Part shown: positions 8,972 to 17,779 of the stretch, in pieces
Layout of the letters: every line of letters begins with the position of its first letter
Numbering within the stretch: the stretch's first letter is position 1
Source of the DNA: an uncultured Bacteroidales bacterium
GTDB taxonomy: Bacteria > Bacteroidota > Bacteroidia > Bacteroidales > UBA932
Assembly: GCA_946549475.1 (NCBI GenBank)
Contig: CAMNQO010000003.1
Span: 1-33,864 of the forward strand
Direction: 5' to 3'
DNA length: 33,864 nt
Program-made: the position numbers and the translations under genes
The notes under the pieces: generated by a model
The model's input: only the letters and a program-made list of their open reading frames with translations
Database searches by the model: none
What the model was told of the DNA's origin: nothing

Positions 8972-10094
8972 AACAAAGCGTTTTTTGTCCGGTACGGAAG
9001 CGCAAAAAATCATTTTGCGGTAATCCAAACAAAGATAGTGAAAGTTTTTGACAAGGGAAAGAACTGTCGAGCACTTTCCACTCATTTTGATAAAAACGGC
9101 CGGCTCCGGCTCCCCGGAGCGCCGGATTCCGTTCTATTTTTTGCTCGACTTTCCGTCCCGGACACATCACTTCGTGGCGGGTCCCGTCGCGGCGGTCTTC
9201 GATATAGTCCACGAAGCAGTCGTCGCGCAGCAGCAGGGCGGGATCCGGACAGCCGCACTTTTCCCGCACCAGCGCCAGCAGCGTCTGCAAGTCGGTTTTT
9301 TCCGTATCTACAGGCAGAATGCCGTCAGGAATCCATCTTTCGTGGCAGGAACAGTCCTCGTCCCAGGCCTTGAAGGCGGCGGTGCGCCCGCTCAGATGTT
9401 CCCCCTCGTAATGGAAGACACGGCCGCAGAGCGAACTGACCCGTCCTTCGGAAAGCGCCTCCGGACAAAGCAGTTTCAGGGCTTCCTGCACCTGTACGGC
9501 GGCGATGATGGAGGCGGAGATTACGCTGGTCGGCGCTTTGCCCGCGCTGACATTGCGCCGGATGATGCCCGGACAGGGCAGCCGCAACTGCAATTCTTTC
9601 AGGCCTTCCGTGCCCAGATTGCAGGCATAGCAGTTTTCTCCCGGCCGGAAGACCCGGACGGTCCCTTCCATCTCTCCGATGCCTCCGTCCACCCAGGGAA
9701 CGCCGGTCCGCATACAGTTGCGGTTGATGCAATAGCGGGCCCAGCGGCTGTCCACGCAGCCGATCACGACATCCGTACGGGCGAAGACACCCAGCCCCAC
9801 GTCGTAGGCCGCATCTGCGAAAAAGCTTTCCACCTGTGTCTGCGGAGAGAGCCGCCGGACGGCATCCGCTGCGGCGTCAATCTTGCGCCGGCGCAGCCGG
9901 GCATCCTCCCGGGTGAACAGGACGCTTTTACCCAGGTTGTCCGCCTCCACGCGGTCGAAATCCACGAGGGTCAGATGCCCGATGCCCGTCAGGGCGAGGT
10001 CCTTGATCACTTCGTTTCCTAACGCGCCGCAGCCGACGACCATCACTCGGGCGTCGGCTACGCGGCGGGAAGATATGAAGGACAGCTGCGTCAA
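8949..10094 (-). CDS. E1-like (ThiF/MoeB/UBA3-type) ubiquitin-activating enzyme
   Basis: VMVVGCGALGNEVIKDLALTGIGHLTLVDFDRVEADNLGKSVLF adenylation motifs; DGGIGEMEGTVRVFRPGENCYAC...LRLPCPGIIRRN lines up with UBA3 [24 protein letters not shown]...FPMCTIA; putative catalytic Cys174 (nt 9573..9575); start codon appears to be TTG. Confidence 0.85.
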   Translation of the reverse strand: MTQLSFISSRRVADARVMVVGCGALGNEVIKDLALTGIGHLTLVDFDRVEADNLGKSVLFTREDARLRRRKIDAAADAVRRLSPQTQVESFFADAAYDVGLGVFARTDVVIGCVDSRWARYCINRNCMRTGVPWVDGGIGEMEGTVRVFRPGENCYACNLGTEGLKELQLRLPCPGIIRRNVSAGKAPTSVISASIIAAVQVQEALKLLCPEALSEGRVSSLCGRVFHYEGEHLSGRTAAFKAWDEDCSCHERWIPDGILPVDTEKTDLQTLLALVREKCGCPDPALLLRDDCFVDYIEDRRDGTRHEVMCPGRKVEQKIERNPALRGAGAGRFYQNEWKVLDSSFPCQKLSLSLFGLPQNDFLRFRTGQKTLCYELRRPL

Positions 10095-10109
10095 ATGCCG
10101 TCCCGACTG

Positions 10110-13100
10110 CTATTCATCACCCCCATCGGCATCATTCTCCTCATTATGCGCCTCATTGTCCGGCTGCGGTACGGCCGGCTCCACTTCCTCTACGCCGCAG
10201 GCGGCTTTGATCTGCTTGAGCACCTGTTCATAGCCCTTGTTGTCGTACTGGATGAAGGCGCCGTGCTCGATCTGGAGCGTGCGGCCGTCCCCGTTGTCGG
10301 AAATCAGGATGCGTCCCATGCTGTTGTCCGCCCGGTAGAAATTCCTTTCTTCCGCCTTGATGAAGGGAATCTTGCCCAGCAGCTGGACCAGCGTGCTTGT
10401 ACTGGACTGCTTGCCTTCATCCTCCGGATTTTCCTCACTTGACAGGGCCCGGATATATTTTCCCCATTCTACATCGTCGGGGATGTTCCCGTTGGCGACG
10501 GCATTCTCCACGCTGTCCTGGACCCCGTTATCCTCATCGCTGAATACAAAGCGGAGCTTGGCCTCGGCCTTGTATGCGGAGATGAGTTTGACGCTCAGCA
10601 GGCGGACGAGCCTCTTCTTGAACTGGGTATCCCCTTCGGCATCTGCCTCGGGCAGGGCCAGGGCGAAGTCCAGGTCGTTGCGGTTCGAGATGAAGCGATA
10701 ATTGTCAGGGGAGTCGATGGCCTCGTACACCTCGTCAATCTTGTCGAGGTAGATGTCCTTTTTGTTTTCCGGGCACAGCGTGGAAGGCTTGTGCTGCGTC
10801 TTGGGGCGGAATTTCCCGACCTTGGCCAGCAATTCGTTGATGGCCTGCAGTGCCGTCGTCCTGTCCGCTTCGGGCCCGGCGGCCCGCTGCTCGGCGGGAA
10901 TGGCATTGGTCAGCTCGTCCATCGTGAAGTCCCGGGGATTGTCCCCCAGTCCCCGCTGGATGACGGCGGCCGCCTTGACATCGTTGCCGATCTGGGCGTT
11001 CAGATTGATCAGCGTCTGGTCCAGGGCGGTCTTTCCTGCGGCGATTTCGTTGTAGGCCTTTTTGTAGTGCGTGAGTACCGTATCGACATACGCGCTGACA
11101 TATTCGATGCTTCGGCCGAGTTTGCGCAGGGCGATTTCCCGCTTGCCGAATACGCCGACGGAGGGCCGGGCGTAGGCGGTCGAAGGGATGTGGGCGTCGC
11201 CGTTGCCGGCCTCCAGTTTCATGAAACGGTGCGACTTGACGGTCAGCGTGCCTTCGATGGGCTTGAGGAAGGTGTCGATGACCGTGCGCAACAGGGACAG
11301 GTCCAGGGCTTTCTTGGCCAGGTTGTCGTAGAATATGGCTTTGGCGATTTCTGCGCCCAGGCCCGCTTTGTCCTTCTTGCGGATGGCCATGTTGACAGAC
11401 TTGTTCTTGATATTCTGTCCGGCGACCAGCTTGAGGTTGTTGTTGGCGACGATTTCCACGTTCTTTCCGACGATCTTGACATCGCCGTTGGGGGCGTTGA
11501 TGGTGATGCCGGTATAGGCGTTGATCTTGACGTCGCCGAAGGGTGAAGAAATGGCAATCTGCCGTTTGGCCGAATCCAGGGTCAGGTTGTAGATTCCGTA
11601 TTCGTCCGACAGTTCCGTAAAGCCCAGGAGTTTGGCGGATGCGCTGTCGGAATCGACATCGGACTTGACATAGGGCACGAAGGAGCGGATCAGTCCGATG
11701 GCCGGGATGATGTTTCCGACGAATCCCATGATGTCCGTGGCATCCGCCGTTTTGATGGCGTGACCGCCCGGCGAACGATAGACCGAGTGATACAGATGCT
11801 GGGTGTAGGGGGGCTGGTTGTCCTTGTTGTACAGGGAGCCGATGACAACGGGCCGTTCCATGTTGCCGCCGGCAAAATCGACCAGCACTTCGTCACCGTT
11901 CTGCGGCGTGAAAAAGACGCCCGCTTCGTTTTTGCTGGCGAAAGGCATCGTCATCCGTATCCAGGGGGACCCGGCGCTTCCTGAAGTCTCCCAGGCAAAG
12001 CGGATGCGGACCCTTCCCTGGCGGAGCGGGTCGGAGTTGCTGGTGATATAGGCCGCCTGCTGGCCGCCACGGGGGACATAGTCCTGCTTGCGGGCCGGCG
12101 GGAGCAGGGCTTTCTTAGCGCTGTCGATGGGGACGGCACGGATTTCCATCTTTTCCGCGCGGCTGTCGCCGACGGTGGCGTCGCTGCCGCTCACTTCCGT
12201 CACCATATACAGGTCGTCGGACAGATTGGCGATCTTGATGATGTTTCCCACGCTCAAGGCCTGAAGTTTTCCGCCCAGGTCCACATCGAGGCTTTTGGCA
12301 TCCAGTTCCAGCTGGGTCTCGCGCACCTTCTGGTAGAGATTGAGGTTGATGTCGGCCTTAAAGTCGTCCGGGCGGTTCTTGTACCCGGTGTTGGTGCTGA
12401 AAGGGGTCGTCGTGGTCGCGTCTTCCGGCTTGTCGTTGAAGTGTTCCTGCTCTTTGGCGGCATCGCCTTCGAAGAACTCCTTGTTGTCCTTGTCATTGCC
12501 CATCTTGGCTCTCTGCGCCCAGGTCGCCTCCGACTTGGCGACATCGAAGGCAAAGTCAATGATTCCTTTGTAAAGGGTGTCGCAGTCCAGCATTTTGGCG
12601 ACGAACAGGGACATCAGATTGGTCTGGGTGGAGCGCCAGCCGGACGCGCTGTCAAACTCGTCCTTGGTCAGCGGCGCGAGGTATTCGTCTGCGGACATTT
12701 CCATGTTGTAGGTCCACTTGCCCGGCGCCGTTGCGTCCTTGTCGGCCGGGTTGCGGCCGTAGAAGGTGTTCGGGTCCCCGGCTTTTTCCGCCCGGCGGCT
12801 GCGGAAGGTCGCGCTCTGGATGTCGCTCTCTTGCAGCGTAGTCGTCGGAATCTCTTCCGGCTTGCAGGACCAGCCCAGATGGAGTTTCCCGTCTTCGTAA
12901 TACAGCCATTCTCCGCAGCGGTTGGCCGTGCGTGCGACGAGTTCGTAAAAAGTCTCGTTGTATTGGACGAGATAAGGCTGAATCAGTTCGTGTACCGTCT
13001 TGTTGTCGGATTTGTCGACAAAAGTCAGGAAGGTCTGGTGGTCATGGCGGACCGACAGGGTGTCTTTCAGCCCGAAGGCGGTGACCGCCGCGTCGAGCAT

Positions 13101-13598
13101 CGCGCCCAGTTTCTGTCCCGTGTAGGTCTGGCTGTACTTCCGGCGCGTGAAGTAGGCATCGGGGCTGAAGATGTCCAGGGTCACGCTCATCGCGGTCAGG
13201 CCGCCGCCGGTCCGATAGACGGGCCGGGTGTCCATGATGATGTAGCCCGTTCCCAGCGTTCCCGTGTCTGCCTTGTAAGTGATGATGTGGCCGCCGGGGC
13301 CGCTGGCTTCGATGCTGCCGATTTTCAGCGTGACGCTCTCGAAGGCCTGGAAATAGTCCACCGTCTTGTTGAAGGAGGGCAGGGCGGTCGTCGAACTGCC
13401 GAGGGCGATTTTGATTTCGGCCTGCACATGGCAGGGCTCATAGACCCGCTTGGTGAAACTCAGGCCGCTGAGGCTCAGGTTGTATTTCTTGCCGTCAATC
13501 TCCTGGTCGCCGGCCAGCTTGCCGGGATAGAGCGTCAGGCTCTTGCTGCTGTCCTTGGCGACCAGCTCCAGGCTGTAAACGCTTTTAACATCTCCCAT
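10110..13598 (-). CDS. vgrG: VgrG/TssI spike protein with long C-terminal extension (~1162 aa)
   Basis: gp27-like N-terminus, OB-fold RQGRVRIRFAWETSGSAGSPWIRMTMPFASKNEAGVFFTPQNGDEVLVDFAGGNMERPVVIGSLYN; beta-helix-like GDVKINAYTGITINAPNGDVKIVGKNVEI; acidic tail. Confidence 0.9.
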   Translation of the reverse strand: MGDVKSVYSLELVAKDSSKSLTLYPGKLAGDQEIDGKKYNLSLSGLSFTKRVYEPCHVQAEIKIALGSSTTALPSFNKTVDYFQAFESVTLKIGSIEASGPGGHIITYKADTGTLGTGYIIMDTRPVYRTGGGLTAMSVTLDIFSPDAYFTRRKYSQTYTGQKLGAMLDAAVTAFGLKDTLSVRHDHQTFLTFVDKSDNKTVHELIQPYLVQYNETFYELVARTANRCGEWLYYEDGKLHLGWSCKPEEIPTTTLQESDIQSATFRSRRAEKAGDPNTFYGRNPADKDATAPGKWTYNMEMSADEYLAPLTKDEFDSASGWRSTQTNLMSLFVAKMLDCDTLYKGIIDFAFDVAKSEATWAQRAKMGNDKDNKEFFEGDAAKEQEHFNDKPEDATTTTPFSTNTGYKNRPDDFKADINLNLYQKVRETQLELDAKSLDVDLGGKLQALSVGNIIKIANLSDDLYMVTEVSGSDATVGDSRAEKMEIRAVPIDSAKKALLPPARKQDYVPRGGQQAAYITSNSDPLRQGRVRIRFAWETSGSAGSPWIRMTMPFASKNEAGVFFTPQNGDEVLVDFAGGNMERPVVIGSLYNKDNQPPYTQHLYHSVYRSPGGHAIKTADATDIMGFVGNIIPAIGLIRSFVPYVKSDVDSDSASAKLLGFTELSDEYGIYNLTLDSAKRQIAISSPFGDVKINAYTGITINAPNGDVKIVGKNVEIVANNNLKLVAGQNIKNKSVNMAIRKKDKAGLGAEIAKAIFYDNLAKKALDLSLLRTVIDTFLKPIEGTLTVKSHRFMKLEAGNGDAHIPSTAYARPSVGVFGKREIALRKLGRSIEYVSAYVDTVLTHYKKAYNEIAAGKTALDQTLINLNAQIGNDVKAAAVIQRGLGDNPRDFTMDELTNAIPAEQRAAGPEADRTTALQAINELLAKVGKFRPKTQHKPSTLCPENKKDIYLDKIDEVYEAIDSPDNYRFISNRNDLDFALALPEADAEGDTQFKKRLVRLLSVKLISAYKAEAKLRFVFSDEDNGVQDSVENAVANGNIPDDVEWGKYIRALSSEENPEDEGKQSSTSTLVQLLGKIPFIKAEERNFYRADNSMGRILISDNGDGRTLQIEHGAFIQYDNKGYEQVLKQIKAACGVEEVEPAVPQPDNEAHNEENDADGGDE

Positions 13599-13600
13599 AA

Positions 13601-14281
13601 TCACTGCATTTTCATGTTGAACGCCGCATCGCTCTGTCCGGAGCCGGAGTCGCTCTTCTCTTCGGCCCCGCCGCCTTCCTTCTGCCAGGCTTCGTGGGCG
13701 GCGTCAATCTCCTTTTCCTTGTTCTCCTGGTATTGCTTGCACAGGTCGCTGTGCCAGTCGCAGATTTCTTTCAGGGCGTTTTTGACCTCATCCTGCGCCT
13801 CTGCGCTTTCTCCCAGCAGCGCCATCGCGATGCGCGCGGAGTAGAGTTTGGAGGTGGCGTCAAGCCGGGCCTTGCAGGCGTCGGAAAGGGCCTTGACCGC
13901 ATCTTTCAATTCTTTCTGCCGGTCGTCGTCCACCGGGGGAATCCTGGCGATGACCTGCTCGTCGTTGTCGCCGGGCGCCCCTTCCACTTTGCCGGTCGAA
14001 AGCTTATATTCGGGATGTGCTTTCTGAATGCCCGCCTGAATGTTCGGAATCAGGGACTTGTCGTTGGGGTAGAAGAAAAAATGGGTGTCGTCGAGGATGC
14101 CCGCCATCGCCACTTCTTCGAGATTGACCGGGCCCATGCCCGATACTTCCACCTGAATGGACAGCAGGGCGGCGGCTTCGGTCTTGACGCTGAGGTTGCT
14201 GAGCAGATAACTGTACTGGACGGCATATCCGCTCATCTTTCCACGCATCTCATCCAAAAGCAAACTGGTACTGGAGTTCAT
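13601..14281 (-). CDS. Hypothetical protein between VgrG and PAAR-like genes
   Basis: ATG at 14281 (MNSSTSLLLDEMRGKMSGYAVQYSYLL...); helical, charged C-terminus; GTGA-type junction with VgrG ORF. Confidence 0.65.
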   Translation of the reverse strand: MNSSTSLLLDEMRGKMSGYAVQYSYLLSNLSVKTEAAALLSIQVEVSGMGPVNLEEVAMAGILDDTHFFFYPNDKSLIPNIQAGIQKAHPEYKLSTGKVEGAPGDNDEQVIARIPPVDDDRQKELKDAVKALSDACKARLDATSKLYSARIAMALLGESAEAQDEVKNALKEICDWHSDLCKQYQENKEKEIDAAHEAWQKEGGGAEEKSDSGSGQSDAAFNMKMQ

Positions 14282-14295
14282 ATCTTTCGCTTGTT

Positions 14296-14682
14296 TTATT
14301 TTCCACTTGCCTGCGCCGCGTTTCCAGGGAAATTGACGGAGATGTTTCCGCCCCAGGCGCACATGCATTTGCCATTATCCAAAAGCGCCGGCATCATGCA
14401 TACTTTTTCCTGTCCGCCGGGGGCCCAGGGAGCCGTGATGACGGGGATGCAGGGCATCGGGGTCAGCACGCCGCAGGCCGCCGCCGTGGCCGCCGCCACC
14501 TGGGGATTGGACATCGACTGACACATTCCGAAGGGCTTGATGTTGACCATCGGGGCGAAGTCCATGATGTTGGCCATCGGCATGTTCTGGACCATCGGCC
14601 GGGGAGGCAGGACGGTCAGGGGGGAGGGCGCCATCCCGAAACTGCACTGGAGCAGGGCTCCGTTTGTCACGAACTGTCCCAT
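14296..14682 (-). CDS. PAAR-like spike tip protein (DUF4280-like)
   Basis: MGQFVTNGALLQCSFGMAPSPLTVLP...ATAAACGVLTPMPCIPVITAPW...; Cys/Pro/Met-rich pattern typical of PAAR-like proteins. Confidence 0.8.
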   Translation of the reverse strand: MGQFVTNGALLQCSFGMAPSPLTVLPPRPMVQNMPMANIMDFAPMVNIKPFGMCQSMSNPQVAAATAAACGVLTPMPCIPVITAPWAPGGQEKVCMMPALLDNGKCMCAWGGNISVNFPGNAAQASGK

Positions 14683-14684
14683 GG

Positions 14685-16445
14685 CTACTCTGCTTTGGGG
14701 GCGTCTTCCGCCTTGAGTTTGGTGCTCAACGAGGCCGTGGACGGAGCCCCGGGGACGGCGATGCCGTCGCTGATATTGGTCGATTTGAAGGATGTCTTGG
14801 CTTCCAGGTTGTCGATGGTGGCCTTGGGCGCGGTCACGTCGGCCTTGAACGCTGTCTTCCCGTTGATGGTCGTGTCGCCGAAGAGGGCCGTCTTGTCGCC
14901 GCCGGCGTTGAGCTTGCCGCCGTCGAGCTGCACGGTGGCCTTCTCCTGCTGGATTTCCGCCGTCGTCTTGGCAAACACGCCCACCTTCTCGGAGGAGAGC
15001 TGGAGCTGCTTGCTGCGGTTCTTCTCGTCCTTGGCTCCGCCGTACATCTTCTCGGACACGAGCAGCATCGTACTGCCCTGGGCGAGCTGCTTGTCGTCCT
15101 TGCTGTCCTTGTCGATATCCATCGACTTGAACTCCAGGGCTTTCGCATTGACGGTAGCCCGGCCGACCGCCTTGCCCTCCTTGTCCGTGGCCCGGAAATC
15201 GAGGGCCTGGGTCCGGATGCTGATGAGGCTCTTTTCGGTGAGGGCCTTCTCTTCCGGCTTTCCGTCCTTGATGTCGTAATCGACCGACTCCACCTCCATC
15301 GTCTTGGTCGTAATCCGGATGTCTCCCGTGGCGGGGGATTCGCCGTTCTTCTCGTCCTTCATCTTGGTGGAGGCCGTACTCATCTCGATGTTCTGCGCGT
15401 TGACGCGGAAGGTGCCCTTGTCAATCAGGCTGCTGTCGCTCTTGGTGGAAGCGATGCGGACATTCACGCTGCCGATGTCGATGCCGGCCGTCTCGTTCTC
15501 GCGGATGTTGCCGTCGCCGTCGATGGCGCTCAGCCGGATGTTCTCCGCGCTGATGGACACCGCGTTGCCCGTGCTCTTGGTCTTGTAGTCTCCCTTCCTG
15601 CCGTCCGCTTCCTTCTTCTTCGCGTCGAGGCATTTGAGCTGGCGGCTGACTTCGGCCAGTTCGCTCACGCAGCGCGTGTAGTCCTTGACGGCGGCGTAGA
15701 AGGCCGGGGAGAGCTTCTCCACCTCCCGGCCGAGTTCCAGCATGTCCATCACGTCGGTGCGGGATCCGCCCAAGCCCGTGCCGAGCTTCTCGCCCTTGCC
15801 CATCGTATCCTCCATCTGCTTGAAGAGATTGTCCATCGTCTTTTTCTTCTTGCTCAGGGCGCTCTTGAGGGCGCTCTGACGCTCTTTCAGGGCCTTGCTG
15901 CTGTCGTCGATCCGCTTGAGCAGGGTCTCGCTGCCCCTGGCGGCACGCAGGTCCACCCCGCTGTCGCTGCTCAGCCGGATGCCCGGAAGACAGGCGGCCT
16001 CGCCGAGGAAAGCGCCTTCGGCATCTTCGCTGTCAAGCACGATGGCGCGTCCTTTGGTACAGACCGAGGAGGAAGGATAGACCACGGCGTCCAAGCCGTC
16101 GGGACCCGGGTCCACGGCGGTCTGCCGGATCCGGCTGGCCCGGCTGACGATGCTGCCGCCTTCGCCGGCACCTTCCAGGGCGATGGCGTTCCCGCGCAGG
16201 ACGATGCGGCCCGACCCGGATTTGAGCACCCCTTCCTTGTCCACGTTCCCGATAATGATTTCGGGTGCGGAAATCACCAGACGGCTCTTGTCAAAGATGA
16301 ACTGCCCCTTTTCGATCCGGTCGAAAATCTCTTCCTTCATCCGGTTGATCGAGGCCTTTTCCTTGCGGATTTCCTCCAGTTCCTTGTCCACGCAGTCCTG
16401 GAACTTGTCCAGCGCTTCTTTCCAGTCTTTGAAGATATAGTTCAT
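14685..16445 (-). CDS. Beta-helix/spike-like repeat protein with central coiled coil
   Basis: ATG at 16445 (MNYIFKDWKEALDKF); repeated short beta strands e.g. ISAENIRLSAIDGDGNI, VNAQNIEMSTASTK, VNAKALEFKSMDID; helical KKKKTMDNLFKQMEDTMGKGEKL; abuts PAAR-like gene. Confidence 0.6.
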   Translation of the reverse strand: MNYIFKDWKEALDKFQDCVDKELEEIRKEKASINRMKEEIFDRIEKGQFIFDKSRLVISAPEIIIGNVDKEGVLKSGSGRIVLRGNAIALEGAGEGGSIVSRASRIRQTAVDPGPDGLDAVVYPSSSVCTKGRAIVLDSEDAEGAFLGEAACLPGIRLSSDSGVDLRAARGSETLLKRIDDSSKALKERQSALKSALSKKKKTMDNLFKQMEDTMGKGEKLGTGLGGSRTDVMDMLELGREVEKLSPAFYAAVKDYTRCVSELAEVSRQLKCLDAKKKEADGRKGDYKTKSTGNAVSISAENIRLSAIDGDGNIRENETAGIDIGSVNVRIASTKSDSSLIDKGTFRVNAQNIEMSTASTKMKDEKNGESPATGDIRITTKTMEVESVDYDIKDGKPEEKALTEKSLISIRTQALDFRATDKEGKAVGRATVNAKALEFKSMDIDKDSKDDKQLAQGSTMLLVSEKMYGGAKDEKNRSKQLQLSSEKVGVFAKTTAEIQQEKATVQLDGGKLNAGGDKTALFGDTTINGKTAFKADVTAPKATIDNLEAKTSFKSTNISDGIAVPGAPSTASLSTKLKAEDAPKAE

Positions 16446-16453
16446 AGATGATG

Positions 16454-17293
16454 CTATTTCTTTTTCAAAGTAAATTCCAGTTCGGGCATTTCTCCGCCCT
16501 TGACGGAGACCATACGGGTCTGCTCCCGCCAGCCGTCCATCCTGACGGTGATGCGGTAGCGGACCGAGGGTTTCAGGCCTTTGATGATGCAGGGAGACTG
16601 CCCGTATTTGACGCCGTTGACCAGGACGGTCGCTCCGGCCACATTGGCATGGATGCTGAGCATCCCCCACTGATTCTCGTCCGCCGCCGCTTCTTCGTCA
16701 GCATCCGCTCCGGCCAGGCCGGCCTGGGCCATCCGAGCGACCGTCATCTCGCGGCGGCTGGCCGGAGTTATCGTATATTCCGTGATATCCAGCCATTTTT
16801 TTGCCCCGCTTTCCAGCTGAAAAATGCCGTCGTAATACTTCAGCGAGTCGCGGATGATGCGCAGGCGGTGGGGGCCTTCGCCGAGTTTGCACATCGGAGT
16901 TGTCTCCTTCCCACTGAACGCGCCGTCGATGAAGATGATCCCGCCCTTGAGCGGGGTGCGGGCCGCGACATAGCCGAAGGCGGGCGTGAGACGGATTTTC
17001 AGGACCACCTTGGCCGTATCGGTCAGTTCGAACTGCGAACTGTATTCGTGGTAGAAAGGAGATTCGACCACGAAACTGTGCTTTCCCAGGGGGAGAAGGG
17101 CCTCAACGGTCCCGTTGCGGGTCGTGCGCACGTCGGTCGAGTCCAGCGTGACGATCGCATCCGGAGGATCGATGTGCAGCAGCGCCCACTGCTTGTCGTT
17201 GTTTCCGGAGGCGTATTGCTCGATGGCGCGGCCCTGTCCCCGGAGCAGGGTGCAGGGCAGCAGACAAAGCAGGATGAGCGCGAAACGTTTCAT
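16454..17293 (-). CDS. Exported PEGA-domain-like protein
   Basis: Signal MKRFALILLCLLPCTLLRGQ; PEGA-like repeats DAIVTLDSTDVRTTRNGTVEALLPLGKHSFVVES and GATVLVNGVKYGQSPCIIKGLKPSVRYRITVRMDGW. Confidence 0.75.
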   Translation of the reverse strand: MKRFALILLCLLPCTLLRGQGRAIEQYASGNNDKQWALLHIDPPDAIVTLDSTDVRTTRNGTVEALLPLGKHSFVVESPFYHEYSSQFELTDTAKVVLKIRLTPAFGYVAARTPLKGGIIFIDGAFSGKETTPMCKLGEGPHRLRIIRDSLKYYDGIFQLESGAKKWLDITEYTITPASRREMTVARMAQAGLAGADADEEAAADENQWGMLSIHANVAGATVLVNGVKYGQSPCIIKGLKPSVRYRITVRMDGWREQTRMVSVKGGEMPELEFTLKKK

Positions 17294-17295
17294 CT

Positions 17296-17778
17296 TCAGG
17301 AGCGGATGATTTCGAGGACGCGATCCTCGTCCTTTCCGTGGAAGACCATCGAACTTAGCTGGATTTCCACCCGGATGTTCATCGGGGCGGCACTGCCGTT
17401 TTCAGGCGTGCGGGTGTCGAAGTGTTCCAGTACATCCACGACATAGCCGAAGACGGTCATCGCATTTTCATATTCCTTGAGTTTTCCGTCCTGGTTGAAA
17501 TCCGCATTGAATACGATGGTGAAGGGACAGGGAGTGCGGCTGATCAGGCAGTCGTAGAACTGCTTGTTTTCCGACAGCTCGTGCAGGCGGACCGTCATCT
17601 GCATCATGGACGAGCCGGTCAGCCCGCCGATGATGCCTTCTTCATTTTTGCCGCGGTCGCAGCGATAGCTGAAATCCTGGATGGTCAGGCACTCCTGCTG
17701 GGAAAACTGCAGCTCTCCCGCCGTCAGGTCCTCCATCAGCAGTACGGCTTTCAAATGGGTGGAATATCGCTCTGCCAT
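17296..17778 (-). CDS. Divergent Hcp/TssD-like protein
   Basis: ~160 aa; MAERYSTHLKAVLLMEDLTAGELQFSQQECLTIQDFSYRCDR, beta-rich, in the tube-gene cluster. Confidence 0.5.
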   Translation of the reverse strand: MAERYSTHLKAVLLMEDLTAGELQFSQQECLTIQDFSYRCDRGKNEEGIIGGLTGSSMMQMTVRLHELSENKQFYDCLISRTPCPFTIVFNADFNQDGKLKEYENAMTVFGYVVDVLEHFDTRTPENGSAAPMNIRVEIQLSSMVFHGKDEDRVLEIIRS

Positions 17779-17779
17779 A

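Noticed and set aside
4138-10094. CBASS type II or Bil antiphage operon
   Set aside because: No cGAS/CD-NTase, effector or JAB peptidase visible; the E1, E2 and Ubl genes are interleaved with T6SS baseplate genes rather than forming a separate defence operon.
14664-16451. 595 aa plus-strand ORF
   Set aside because: Antisense to the beta-repeat protein; composition reflects the complementary repeats.
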